Below are positions 23,348-32,060 of a stretch of 64,000 bases of DNA, piece after piece. The translations under genes were made by a program, and so were the position numbers. Positions within the stretch are counted from its first letter, which is position 1. Each line of letters begins with the position of its first letter. This DNA comes from a virus. The notes beneath the pieces were generated by a model that made no database searches, was not told the DNA's origin, and saw only the letters and a list, made by a program, of their open reading frames with translations. The stretch spans positions 142,297 to 206,296 of the IMG/VR virus record IMGVR_UViG_3300008113_000003; one strand, written 5' to 3'.

Positions 23348-24773
23348 AATTAGTATCGTTTTCTCAACGAGAAAAATAGAAAATAGTTTCATTGAACATG
23401 TTAAAAAAACATGTATGTATAAGGGTGTTGAAGTTTTGCCTTATGAAAATAAGGGTGAATATTCTTTAACCGAAATATATAATAAGGGTTTAAACGAGGC
23501 ATCAAGCGATATTGTTATTTTTTGTCATGACGATATCTTGTTTGAAACAAAAAATTGGGGTGAAAAAGTTTTAAAAGCTTTTGAAAAAAACCCTGAATAT
23601 GGTATTCTTGGTGTTGCTGGTACTAACCACATGATTAGTGGTATGTGGTGGGAAGTGCGTAATGCGATGCATGGAACTGTTAAACATACCGATGGTGTAA
23701 AAACATGGACAAACAAATACTCCGCAAATTACGGCAACCAATTAAAAGAAATGGTTGCTGTTGACGGTTTATTTATTGCTGTTAATAAGGCCAAAATAGA
23801 AAATGTTTTTGATGATAGATTTAAAGGTTTTCATTTTTATGATATATCATTTTGTTTATCAAACCATATTAACGGTGTCAATATTGGGTTAATATCAAAT
23901 ATAACAATATTACATAAATCTGTTGGCCAAGTTAATGAACAATGGATGGAAAATAAAACTTTGTTTGAAGAAATATATGGCGATAAATTACCTATTTGTT
24001 TAAACGAAGAAACAAAACATATTATCTTCGATAAAGAATTACCAAAGATTGATATGCATGTTCTTTGTTGGAATGAGGAAAAGATTATACCATACTTCTT
24101 AAATCACTATGAAAATTTTGTTACAAACATTATTGTTTACGATAATAAATCAAATGATAACACCAATAAACTTTTAAAAGCGCACCCAAAGGTTACTATT
24201 ATACCTTATGACACAAATGGGGAAATAAGAGATGACGCTTATCTTCAAATAAAAAACAACGCCTGGAAAAATTCAATCGGTAAAGCTGATATTGTTATAG
24301 TTTGCGATATGGATGAATTTTTGTATGCGGAAGATTTTAAATCAGCGATTATTGAGTTTAATAACAGCGATGCCACGATAGTTAAACCAACTGGGTATGA
24401 TATGATTGTTTCTGATTTTAATTTTGATTATACAAATAAATTAACAGACCTTGTTAAAACTGGTTATAAAAACAACCTCTTTGATAAGATGGTTATGTTT
24501 AAGACAAAAAACATAACTGATATGAATTATAACGGTGGTTGTCACGTAGCGGCACCTAGAGGTAACAAAGTTAGTCTATTTGAAAATAAATTCTTATTAC
24601 TACATTATAAAAGACTTGGGTTAAAATATTTTTTAAATAAAATGTCTGCTTACAGAAAAAGGTTAAGTGATTTTAATAAAAAATATAAGCTTGGTTATGA
24701 ATATGAATTTGATAACAATAAACATACCGAAGATTTTAATGAGTCTTTAAATAAAATAGTTGAGGTTATTTAA
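23337..24773 (+). CDS. Bifunctional glycosyltransferase, two GT-A domains, 478 aa
   Basis: The N-terminal domain (about 1-215) looks like the StrF/DUF-type GT2 group. It has EIYNKGLNEASSDIVIFCHDDILF, with CHDD as the metal/nucleotide-sugar DxD-like site, then GVAGTNHMISG and GLFIAVNKAKI. The C-terminal domain (about 235-478) is of the Glyco_tranf_2_4 type. It opens MHVLCWNEEKIIPYFLNHY, then DNKSNDNTN and VIVCDMDEFLYAEDF, where DMDE is the DxD motif. Each domain would transfer one sugar. Tandem domains imply a disaccharide unit or two linkages. It is coupled to the previous gene by an 11-nt overlap. Confidence 0.8.
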   Translation: MSHKISIVFSTRKIENSFIEHVKKTCMYKGVEVLPYENKGEYSLTEIYNKGLNEASSDIVIFCHDDILFETKNWGEKVLKAFEKNPEYGILGVAGTNHMISGMWWEVRNAMHGTVKHTDGVKTWTNKYSANYGNQLKEMVAVDGLFIAVNKAKIENVFDDRFKGFHFYDISFCLSNHINGVNIGLISNITILHKSVGQVNEQWMENKTLFEEIYGDKLPICLNEETKHIIFDKELPKIDMHVLCWNEEKIIPYFLNHYENFVTNIIVYDNKSNDNTNKLLKAHPKVTIIPYDTNGEIRDDAYLQIKNNAWKNSIGKADIVIVCDMDEFLYAEDFKSAIIEFNNSDATIVKPTGYDMIVSDFNFDYTNKLTDLVKTGYKNNLFDKMVMFKTKNITDMNYNGGCHVAAPRGNKVSLFENKFLLLHYKRLGLKYFLNKMSAYRKRLSDFNKKYKLGYEYEFDNNKHTEDFNESLNKIVEVI

Positions 24774-24806
24774 GTTTAGCAACTATTTAATTTAAAAAAA
24801 TATTGT

Positions 24807-25814
24807 ATGGGATTTTTTAGGATAAAAAAAAGAGTAAAGACTGATAATAATTCTGAGGTCAATACCGTTGATTTTAATAATGAAAGTGATGACATTGTGG
24901 AAGAAAGATTACCTGAAACGCAAAAATCTTCAATCAGAAAAAAATATACAGGTGATAACACTGGTGAACCATACATGAGTAAGCAACCAAAAATTATTAA
25001 AGTAGAAACCGAAAAACCTATAAATAAGTTTTTTAAGAAGAATGATCGTATTATAGATTATTCAATGCCAGATATAACTGAAACGTTTGGTGTTATCGAT
25101 AACATTAATAAAGTAAAACCTTACCCTTTTAGACAAAGAAGATTAGCGGTCTTTATACATATGTATTACCCAGATTTATGGGATACACTAGATTCATACT
25201 TAAATAATATCAGGTGTGATTTTGATTTATATGTTAATATTGTTATAGATAACTATGATCAAGAAACTGTGTATAAAATAATTGACAAATACCCAAATGC
25301 TAAAATAATAAAAAATATTAATAAAGGTAGGGATATCGGTGGGTTAATAACGATGTCAAAATATATTATTAAAAATCAGTATGACTCCATATATTTTATA
25401 CACACAAAGAAAAGCCCGCATTTAAAAAGTGGTCATGTTTGGAGAACTGATATGTTAAACACTTTAATGGGTAGTGAAACAAAAATAACTAATTTTATAA
25501 AAGATATAAGATATAACGATGTTGGTTTAATAGCACCTGGATTATATCTGACAAAATCAATGGGTAGTAACTACAATAACCTAAAAAGACTTTTAAATTT
25601 ATATGAAATCGAATATGATTTAAATAATTTAGAGTTTTCGGCTGGAACTTTTTTCTTATGTAGTGCGGAATTAATTGAAGAAATAGGTTCATTAATGGAT
25701 TTATCTTATTTTGAAGACGGTTCTGATTTAGATGGGCAGATGGCTCATGCTTTTGAAAGATTTTTACCTATACTAATAACAAAGAAAATTAATAAAACAA
25801 CAAAATATGTCTAA
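24807..25814 (+). CDS. Rhamnan synthesis protein F (RgpF)-like glycosyltransferase
   Basis: After a polar, low-complexity N-terminus (about 1-110) the RgpF (PF05045) pattern is clear. It has AVFIHMYYPDLWDTLDSYLNNI, FDLYVNIVID, NKGRDIGGLI (about 172-181), SIYFIHTKKSPHL, WRTDMLNTLMGSETKI and VGLIAPGLYL. RgpF-type enzymes add rhamnose or related sugars to bacterial surface polysaccharide. It lies downstream of the two-domain transferase with a 33-nt gap and overlaps the WbsX-like gene by 8 nt, the pairing seen in bacterial O-antigen loci. Confidence 0.85.
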   Translation: MGFFRIKKRVKTDNNSEVNTVDFNNESDDIVEERLPETQKSSIRKKYTGDNTGEPYMSKQPKIIKVETEKPINKFFKKNDRIIDYSMPDITETFGVIDNINKVKPYPFRQRRLAVFIHMYYPDLWDTLDSYLNNIRCDFDLYVNIVIDNYDQETVYKIIDKYPNAKIIKNINKGRDIGGLITMSKYIIKNQYDSIYFIHTKKSPHLKSGHVWRTDMLNTLMGSETKITNFIKDIRYNDVGLIAPGLYLTKSMGSNYNNLKRLLNLYEIEYDLNNLEFSAGTFFLCSAELIEEIGSLMDLSYFEDGSDLDGQMAHAFERFLPILITKKINKTTKYV

Positions 25815-26889
25815 GCCAAAAATTATTTGTTTTTATTTACCACAATTCCATCCTTTTGACGAAAACGATACTTTTTGGGGGCGTGGTTTTACCGAGTGGA
25901 ATAATTTATATGATGTAAAAACATTTCACAAAGACCAAAAATTTATGAGAACATCATATGAATTTGGGGATTATGATTTAAGAAGTTATAAAGTTAGAAA
26001 AAGACATGCTGAATTAGCTAAAGAGCATGGTATTGACGGTTTTTGTCTTTACCATTATTGGTTTTATGGGCACCCAGGTAATAAAGTTATGTACGAAGTT
26101 GCGGAAAGGATGTTAGAAGACGGTGAACCAAACATAAATTTTTGTTTTGAATGGGCAAATGAACCGTGGACAAAAACATGGGATGGGATGGAGAAAAACT
26201 ATCTGATTAAACAAGAGTATGGTTCTGAAAAAGACTGGACCGAACATTTTAATTATTTACTTAAGTTTTTTAAACATAAAAATTACATAAAAGTGGATAA
26301 TAAACCAATGTTTCTTGTTTATAGAATGGAGCATTTTAAAGAGTTTGATAAATTTAAAGATTTTTTTAATCAACTGGCTATAAAAGAAGGTTTTGACGGA
26401 ATTATTTTTTCACAAACATTAAACCATTTTAACCAGGATGGTAGTAATTATGGTGTTAATAAAAACGCTGATGCTTATATTGAATACCACCCAATGTTCA
26501 TAAATAGGTTTTCTAAACCAGAACCAGAAAGCAATGAAAAAGCGACAATTTTTTATGCGCCAAAAAAATGGGAAAAAATTGTTAAATTTAAAAAACCAGA
26601 AGAAATTGGTGACAAGCCGTACATACGTGGTTTTTATAGCGGTTGGGATTCTTCGCCAAGAGCTAAGAATAGATCGGCTACTATTGATCTTTACAATGAC
26701 CCAAAAACCTTTGAATTTTATTTAAAACAACAAATAGAAAATGTTGTTGAAGATAACAACGAACCGTATAATTATTTATTTATTTTTGCCTGGAATGAGT
26801 GGGGTGAAGGTGCGGTAATTGAACCAAGTGATTTATACGGAAATCAATATTTACTTGCTATAAAAAATTCATTGAATGGCGTTAAATAA
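25807..26889 (+). CDS. WbsX-like glycosyltransferase / GH99-like protein
   Basis: This 360-aa protein matches the glycosyltransferase WbsX (PF14307) layout. It has CFYLPQFHPFDENDTFWGRGFTEW near the start, GIDGFCLYHYWFYG (about 77-90), FCFEWANEPWTKTWDG (about 115-130), and FIFAWNEWGEGAVIEP near the end. The domain is a GH99-like TIM barrel often encoded in lipopolysaccharide O-antigen clusters. Its exact reaction is uncertain (transferase or endo-acting hydrolase). Conserved acidic residues in the NEW/NEWGEG motifs are present. It overlaps RgpF by 8 nt and the next gene by 14 nt. Confidence 0.88.
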   Translation: MSKPKIICFYLPQFHPFDENDTFWGRGFTEWNNLYDVKTFHKDQKFMRTSYEFGDYDLRSYKVRKRHAELAKEHGIDGFCLYHYWFYGHPGNKVMYEVAERMLEDGEPNINFCFEWANEPWTKTWDGMEKNYLIKQEYGSEKDWTEHFNYLLKFFKHKNYIKVDNKPMFLVYRMEHFKEFDKFKDFFNQLAIKEGFDGIIFSQTLNHFNQDGSNYGVNKNADAYIEYHPMFINRFSKPEPESNEKATIFYAPKKWEKIVKFKKPEEIGDKPYIRGFYSGWDSSPRAKNRSATIDLYNDPKTFEFYLKQQIENVVEDNNEPYNYLFIFAWNEWGEGAVIEPSDLYGNQYLLAIKNSLNGVK

Positions 26890-27517
26890 AGTCTGCATAA
26901 TATCATTAAAATATTTAGAACCGTATTGGGAGTCAACGCAAAAAAATATAGTTGACTCGAAATTGCCAGTAATATACGTTGACAGGGGTGGTGTTGGCTC
27001 AATGACAACAGCTTTTAATAGTTGCATACCAAAATTACACGAATTGTTTAATGATAATTTACCAGAATATTTGTTTTTTGTAACAAATAATAATTTTACA
27101 TTAGATACTATTAATAGATTAGTTGAATCAATGGATAGTACAGGTTTTGCTGCAATACACCCAACACATGATAGTGATCACCCATCTCATGTGAATAATA
27201 AATCTGGACAAGTTATTGAAACAAAATACATTGAGTGGACATCACCAATTGTTAGAACTGATTTGTTTTTAAAATATCCTTTAAATGAAAATTATCATTA
27301 TTGGTTTTTTGATTTGGTTTGGAGTTTTGAAATCAAAAAGCTTGGTTATAAAATTGGTGTCGATCATGGCGCTTTTGTTGATCACAGGTATCTTGTGAAA
27401 GATTTATCAAACCCAATATCCAAAAAAAGAAAAGAATTAAGAGACGCTAGAAATGCTATTGAATATCAAATACTAAATAAGGATTATGGTAATAATTGGC
27501 AATTAATTCTTATGTAA
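26876..27517 (+). CDS. Glycosyltransferase-like protein, 213 aa
   Basis: A small GT-A-like protein. LPVIYVDRGGVGSMTTAFNSCI (residues 30-51), LFFVTNNNFTLDTINRLV (65-82), and the later YHYWFFDLVWSFEIKKLGYKIGVDHGAFVDHR fit a GT2 domain. In these the usual N-terminal sugar-binding loop is short and the DxD is replaced by NNNF. That replacement raises the possibility that it is non-catalytic or uses an unusual site. It overlaps the WbsX-like gene by 14 nt, and the HAD phosphatase follows after 10 nt. Confidence 0.65.
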   Translation: MALNKVCIISLKYLEPYWESTQKNIVDSKLPVIYVDRGGVGSMTTAFNSCIPKLHELFNDNLPEYLFFVTNNNFTLDTINRLVESMDSTGFAAIHPTHDSDHPSHVNNKSGQVIETKYIEWTSPIVRTDLFLKYPLNENYHYWFFDLVWSFEIKKLGYKIGVDHGAFVDHRYLVKDLSNPISKKRKELRDARNAIEYQILNKDYGNNWQLILM

Positions 27518-27527
27518 ATAAATTTAG

Positions 27528-27965
27528 ATGGAAGTAACAAAAATATTAATTGATTTTGATGGTGTCTTAACGGATGGTAAGATATATTATACACACAATG
27601 GTGAACAGTTTAAAGGTACCAACACACGTGATGTTAGGGCTATTAGGGAATTAATATCATATGGATATGATGTTATTATATTAACTGCAAGTAGTTGGCC
27701 AGGTTCAGAAACTTTCGCCAAAAAAACGGGATCGGAGATTGTTATATCAAAGGATAAAAAACTTTTTGCCGACCAGTTAAACGAAAAATTTATTGCTGTT
27801 GGTGATGATGTCTGGGATCTTGGTTTAATAGAAAAATCAGAAAGATTCTTCGCACCAAAAGATTGCGATAGGGCAATTCGTTATAGTAGTAATAAAATTG
27901 AAATACTTAACTGTAAAGGCGGTGAAGGCGTTATAGCCGAACTGGTATGGTTATTATGTAAATAA
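27528..27965 (+). CDS. HAD phosphatase, KdsC-like
   Basis: This 145-aa protein is a cap-less HAD phosphatase. It has motif I LIDFDGVLTDG (7-17; D9, D11), motif II LTAS (52-55), a Lys in motif III (KDKK, about 75-78) and motif IV VGDDVWDLGL (91-100). Size and motif spacing match KdsC (KDO-8-phosphate phosphatase) and related sugar-acid phosphatases. These dephosphorylate KDO-8-P or similar nonulosonate phosphates before CMP activation. No synthase or CMP-transferase is in the window, so it may feed on a host precursor or act on another sugar phosphate. It lies at the end of the first run of sugar genes. Confidence 0.82.
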   Translation: MEVTKILIDFDGVLTDGKIYYTHNGEQFKGTNTRDVRAIRELISYGYDVIILTASSWPGSETFAKKTGSEIVISKDKKLFADQLNEKFIAVGDDVWDLGLIEKSERFFAPKDCDRAIRYSSNKIEILNCKGGEGVIAELVWLLCK

Positions 27966-27984
27966 ATAAAAACAAAAAAAATCT

Positions 27985-28749
27985 ATGAACACAAACAAAA
28001 CAAAAACATCTTCTAGAAGAACAAGAAAAAAATTAACACCTGAAGAGGAGTATGAAGCTTTTGAGGCTATTAACAGAGCGCATAGCGGCAACGTTCTTGA
28101 TAAGATGAAAATTGACATCAAGTGTAAAACACAAAATCAAAAAAAATTAGTAACTGAAATAAAAAACAAAGAGATTGTTATTTGTTCTGGGTTACCAGGT
28201 ACTGGTAAAACCTTCTTATCTTGCGCTGTAGCGCTAGAACTCCTTAAGACTGACCCTAAATACCGAAAAATTGTTATCGTTAAATCTGTAACAACTTTGA
28301 AAGATGAGGAGATTGGGTTTTTAAAAGGTACTATGAAAGAAAAGATGGAACCATTTATGTACTCATTTATGCATAATTTTGAAAAAGTGGTTGGTAGACA
28401 TAATGTCGAGCTTTTAAGGGCTAATAATATGATTGAGGAAATGCCTATTGCTTATATGAGAGGTATTAATATTGATAACTCAATCACAATTATTGACGAG
28501 GCCCAAAACATCTCAATTGATAATATTAGAACTATTATGACCAGACTTGGTGAGAATTCTAAAATGATATTCTTGGGTGACGAGAATCAAATTGATATGA
28601 AAAAGAAGGGTGAAAGTTCTTTAAATTTCATTATCCAAAAATTTAGCGATTTTGACGAAGTTGGTACAATTACTTTGGGTGAGGATGATGTTGTTAGAAA
28701 CCCGCTAATTAAAAAAATCGAAAAAATATTTAACGAAAGTAAAATGTAG
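27985..28749 (+). CDS. phoH: PhoH-like ATPase
   Basis: A 254-aa protein with the PhoH P-loop core: Walker A GLPGTGKTF (69-77), a following SVTTLKDEEIGFLKGTMKEKM segment typical of the family, and Walker B TIIDEAQN. It then has GENSKMIFLGDENQID, the PhoH 'GD..Q.D' motif. PhoH proteins are widespread in large phages and are thought to act on RNA or in nucleotide metabolism under phosphate stress. The exact phage role is unknown. A basic N-terminus (SSRRTRKKL) precedes the ATPase. It sits within the sugar cassette with a 19-nt gap from the KdsC-like gene. Confidence 0.92.
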   Translation: MNTNKTKTSSRRTRKKLTPEEEYEAFEAINRAHSGNVLDKMKIDIKCKTQNQKKLVTEIKNKEIVICSGLPGTGKTFLSCAVALELLKTDPKYRKIVIVKSVTTLKDEEIGFLKGTMKEKMEPFMYSFMHNFEKVVGRHNVELLRANNMIEEMPIAYMRGINIDNSITIIDEAQNISIDNIRTIMTRLGENSKMIFLGDENQIDMKKKGESSLNFIIQKFSDFDEVGTITLGEDDVVRNPLIKKIEKIFNESKM

Positions 28750-28801
28750 ACTTTATTTTAGGCTGAAACCATGTTATTTTTATACAAAAATAATCCATAA
28801 T

Positions 28802-29437
28802 ATGGTAATAGGTATTACGATAAATAACATTTTAAGAGAACACGTTAGTAAGTTAAAGGATTTATATGAATTTGAGTTTGAAAAAGAACCTATTTTACCT
28901 ATAAATCCTTTTGACTTATCTAAATCATTCCCAGATATTGAGGGTGAAACTGTTGACACAAATTTTGAAGTTGACAAAGAATTGGAGCTGTCCGAAAATA
29001 AAAAAGACACTTCTTTTAATTTAAGTAGATTCATGTATGAAGATGCGTGTTTTGAAGTATTTGGCCGTGTTGAGGAGAGCCAACCTGGGATTATTAAACA
29101 GATATCCGATTTTTCAAATAAAAACAAAATAAAAATCGTTTTATTGAATAACGAGAGTCAAAGATCCAAATCAGCCACACTATTTTTTCTAAGTAAAAAT
29201 TATTACAATCTTGAGCAAATAATCTTCCCAAGTAAGTGGAAAGATTTTTGGTCGCATTGCGATGTTTTGGTTACAGATAACCCTAAACTGTTAAAAACCA
29301 AACCAAAGGATAAAATATCGATAAAATACAAAAATGATTTTAATGTTGACATTAAATCAGATTATACTATAATTAACATTGAAGAATTATTTAAAATCCT
29401 AAAAAAATTAAAGAAAGAACAAAATGGAAAAAACTAA
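28802..29437 (+). CDS. HAD-like protein with degenerate motif I, 211 aa
   Basis: Residues 72-211 have a HAD-like Rossmann pattern. LSRFMYEDACFEVFGRVEE is followed by IKIVLLNNESQRSKSATLFFLSK (motif-II-like), LEQIIFPSKWKDFWSHCDVLVTDNPKLL (motif-IV-like, one Asp) and FNVDIKSDYTIINIEELFKIL. The N-terminus GITINNILREH sits where a catalytic DxD nucleophile would be, and there is no DxD, so a catalytic 5'-nucleotidase-type activity looks lost. A mostly acidic insert (about 30-65) follows. It could be a structural or regulatory relative of nucleotidases. It overlaps the next glycosyltransferase by 14 nt. Confidence 0.5.
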   Translation: MVIGITINNILREHVSKLKDLYEFEFEKEPILPINPFDLSKSFPDIEGETVDTNFEVDKELELSENKKDTSFNLSRFMYEDACFEVFGRVEESQPGIIKQISDFSNKNKIKIVLLNNESQRSKSATLFFLSKNYYNLEQIIFPSKWKDFWSHCDVLVTDNPKLLKTKPKDKISIKYKNDFNVDIKSDYTIINIEELFKILKKLKKEQNGKN

Positions 29438-30506
29438 CGAAATAGTTAAAAACATTGAATCAGCTATAAGTAAGATTCAAAACAAAGAACAAAAAATTGT
29501 TTTTTTGGTCCCAGACACTAAGGGTAATGCTAAATCAAGCGTTATTCACTTATATAAGCAAGCGTTAACACTTAAAAACTTAGGTTATAACGTTAGTATG
29601 CTACACGAAAAAAATGACTACATTAAAGTTGGGTCATGGTTAACGCCAGAATGCGATGAACTAGAGCATCTATCAATCGAAGATAACAATTTGGTTGTTG
29701 GTGCGTCAGATTTTATTATTGTACCAGAGGTGTACGGTAGTGTTTTTGAACAAATAAATAAAATGCCTTTAGAGAAAGTTATTTACGTACAATCATTTGA
29801 TTACATGCTTGAAGCTTTTGCTCCTGGTAAATCTTGGGTTGATTTAGGTGCTGAGGAATGTATCACAACATCAAACACACTTAAAACAATGATTGAAGAT
29901 ACGGTTCCAGTTGAAGATGTTCAATTTATTGAACCAGCTATTTCAAACGAAACTTTCAATTTAAACGACAAACCGCAAAAACCTATTATTGCAATATATT
30001 GTCGTGAAGCTAGAAAAGCGGCTAAAATGATTAAGTCGTTTTACTTAAAATATCCAATCTACAGGTTTGTTTCTTTTAAAGATATGCACACAATGCCACA
30101 GGATACTTTTGCTAAGAACTTAAAGGAATGTTGTGTTTCTATATGGATTGATGATGACTCATCATTTGGTAGATACCCAGTTGAATCAATTAAATGTAAT
30201 GTACCTGTTATCGGTAAAGTACCTAATATTATCCCAGAGTGGATGACAGATGAAAATGGGGTTTGGGTTTATGACGAAAATCAAATACCTGAAATTTTAT
30301 CTAGTTACATTAAAAATTGGTTAGAAGATACTTTACCAGAAAATTTATTAAATGTGGCAAAAACTGTCGATGGTAGATATACTGAAGAGACTTTTGAAAA
30401 AAGTACTAAAGAGGTTTATGAATATCTTTTTAACAAGAAAATTTCAAAACTAGAAACAATAAAAGAAAATTTTAAAAAAGACCTAGAACAAAATGAACAA
30501 AACTAA
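29424..30506 (+). CDS. Glycosyltransferase, GT4-like, 360 aa
   Basis: GT-B layout: the N-terminal domain includes KIVFLVPDTKGNAKSSVIHLYKQALTLKNLGYNVSML (about residues 23-59) and a loop FIIVPEVYGSVFEQINKMPLEKVIYVQSFDYMLEAFAPG. The C-terminal domain has PIIAIYCREARKAAKMIKSF and CCVSIWIDDDSSFGRYPVESIKCNVPVIG. There PVESIKC...P corresponds to the E-containing nucleotide-sugar motif. Donor and acceptor are unknown. It overlaps the HAD-like gene by 14 nt and the next GT2 gene by 14 nt, forming a coupled trio. Confidence 0.72.
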   Translation: MEKTNEIVKNIESAISKIQNKEQKIVFLVPDTKGNAKSSVIHLYKQALTLKNLGYNVSMLHEKNDYIKVGSWLTPECDELEHLSIEDNNLVVGASDFIIVPEVYGSVFEQINKMPLEKVIYVQSFDYMLEAFAPGKSWVDLGAEECITTSNTLKTMIEDTVPVEDVQFIEPAISNETFNLNDKPQKPIIAIYCREARKAAKMIKSFYLKYPIYRFVSFKDMHTMPQDTFAKNLKECCVSIWIDDDSSFGRYPVESIKCNVPVIGKVPNIIPEWMTDENGVWVYDENQIPEILSSYIKNWLEDTLPENLLNVAKTVDGRYTEETFEKSTKEVYEYLFNKKISKLETIKENFKKDLEQNEQN

Positions 30507-31323
30507 TTTAACCGTTATAATTCCCGTACACTCAGTTGCTGATATTGGGAAACAAAAATTTGATGATTTATTCGATATAGCTTTATCATCAATCAGTAGA
30601 AATGAAACCAAACCAGAAAAGGTATTAATTGTAAGATGTAATTGCGTTGAAGTTGACGCTAAGTTAGAATCAATGGATTTTTCAAAATACGATTTGAACG
30701 TTGAAGTCATAGCAAATGATGGGGATACCGACTATCAAAGTCAAATAAATTACGCAGCAAAGCATGTTGACACAGAATACATGTCGATCTTAGAGTTTGA
30801 TGATGAGGTATCAAAAACATGGTATGGTAACGTTAAAACACATATTGAAGCTTATCCAGAAGTTGATATGTTTTTACCTATTGTTAATGATGTTTCTGAA
30901 GATAACAGTTTTATAGGTTTATCAAATGAAGCTGTCTGGGCCTACAACTTTACCGAATCACTTGGTAATGTTGATTTAGAATGTTTATTGGAATACCCAA
31001 ACATCAGTCTTTGTGGTATGGTTATTAAAACAGCTGTTTTTAACGAAATTAACGGGTTTAAACAAATTAAGTTAACATTTAATTATGAATTTTTGTTACG
31101 TTTTCATAAAAACGGACATAAATCAATGGTTATTCCAAAAATTGGTTACAAACATGTTAACATGAGACAAGAATCATTGTTCTGGTTATATAAAAACAGT
31201 GAAGCTGTTGAATATAAAATGGACCCTAAACAAGCTTTATTTTGGATGGAAACCGCTAAAAAAGAATATTTGTTTAACGATGATAGGTATATAATATATG
31301 AGGAAAATGAAGTTAGTGAATAA
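30493..31323 (+). CDS. Glycosyltransferase, GT2 family, 276 aa
   Basis: GT-A fold: LTVIIPVHSV at the N-terminus, DIALSSISRNETKPEKVLIVRCNC, then VIANDGDTDYQSQINYAAKHVDTEYMSILEFDDEVSKTWYGN (about 71-112). EFDDE (about 100-104) is the metal-binding DxD region. A later FNYEFLLRFHKNGHKSMVIPKIGYKH matches the acceptor-side segment of GT2 enzymes. It ends the first sugar cassette. Its stop overlaps the ATG of the sigma factor gene (TAATG), so late sigma production would be coupled to this operon. Confidence 0.82.
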   Translation: MNKTNLTVIIPVHSVADIGKQKFDDLFDIALSSISRNETKPEKVLIVRCNCVEVDAKLESMDFSKYDLNVEVIANDGDTDYQSQINYAAKHVDTEYMSILEFDDEVSKTWYGNVKTHIEAYPEVDMFLPIVNDVSEDNSFIGLSNEAVWAYNFTESLGNVDLECLLEYPNISLCGMVIKTAVFNEINGFKQIKLTFNYEFLLRFHKNGHKSMVIPKIGYKHVNMRQESLFWLYKNSEAVEYKMDPKQALFWMETAKKEYLFNDDRYIIYEENEVSE

Positions 31324-32036
31324 TGGCAAGACAGAAAAAAGATCGCAACTACTATGGTGTAGACCAGGAAAAAGCGGTGATCATGTTTCTGGAAGCTAAA
31401 ACGGTTGGTGAAAGAGAAAAAATTTATAGAGAATACTTACAAGAACCTATCAATACCATGATAGAAAGTATTATCAGAACTTATAAATTATATAGACAAT
31501 CATACGAATTCCACGATTTACATGCTGACACGCTGTCATTCTTGATGACAAAATTTGATAAATTTAAACCTGAAAAGGGTAAAAGATCATTTTCGTACTT
31601 CGGTACAATATGTAAAAATTACCTTTTTGGTGAAATGGTCAAAGAATATAAGAAAAATACATCTATCGTTGACATTGATCAATCAGAGGGTGATATTTTA
31701 AAAAGAGATGAATTATTATATCGTATTGATAATGAAGATCTTGACCTAACACTTTTTATTGAAACTTTAGCCAGCAATATAAAAGATGAATTGAAATCGG
31801 ATGATTTAAGTGAGAACGAATTTAAAGTCGGCCATTCACTGGTTAAAATACTTGAGGAGTGGCGTGAGCTATTTTCACAAGTTAATGACGGTAAAAACTC
31901 ACCAAAATTCAATAAAAACCTAATATTATTATACATTCGTAATATGACTGGCCTAAATACTAAGGAAATTAGGAACAGTATGAAAAGATTTAAGTCATTA
32001 TACCGTATTTTTAAGGATAATTATTTAGATGGTTGA
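31323..32036 (+). CDS. gp55: Late-transcription sigma factor, gp55-like
   Basis: This 237-aa protein has a sigma region 2 pattern: EFHDLHADTLSFLMTKFDKFKPEKGKRSFSYFGTICKNYLFGEMVKEYKK (about 61-110). It parallels the -10 recognition helix of T4 gp55 and sigma-70 family proteins. A region-4-like helical end (YIRNMTGLNTKEIRNSMKRFKSLYRIF) resembles an HTH. In T4, gp55 with the sliding clamp directs RNA polymerase to late promoters that have only a -10 box. The window contains a matching single-box motif (RNTATTTAT) upstream of virion genes, which I assign to this factor by inference. The start overlaps the previous stop (TAATG). Confidence 0.75.
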   Translation: MARQKKDRNYYGVDQEKAVIMFLEAKTVGEREKIYREYLQEPINTMIESIIRTYKLYRQSYEFHDLHADTLSFLMTKFDKFKPEKGKRSFSYFGTICKNYLFGEMVKEYKKNTSIVDIDQSEGDILKRDELLYRIDNEDLDLTLFIETLASNIKDELKSDDLSENEFKVGHSLVKILEEWRELFSQVNDGKNSPKFNKNLILLYIRNMTGLNTKEIRNSMKRFKSLYRIFKDNYLDG

Positions 32037-32043
32037 TATTTAT
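32035..32043 (+). promoter_or_regulatory. Candidate late promoter, GATATTTAT
   Basis: Ends 17 nt before the ATG at 32061. It overlaps the stop codon of the sigma gene (TGA at 32034-32036). An upstream ATG at 32044 falls too close to the motif to be transcribed. Confidence 0.6.
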
Positions 32044-32060
32044 ATGAAATAACATTTATT

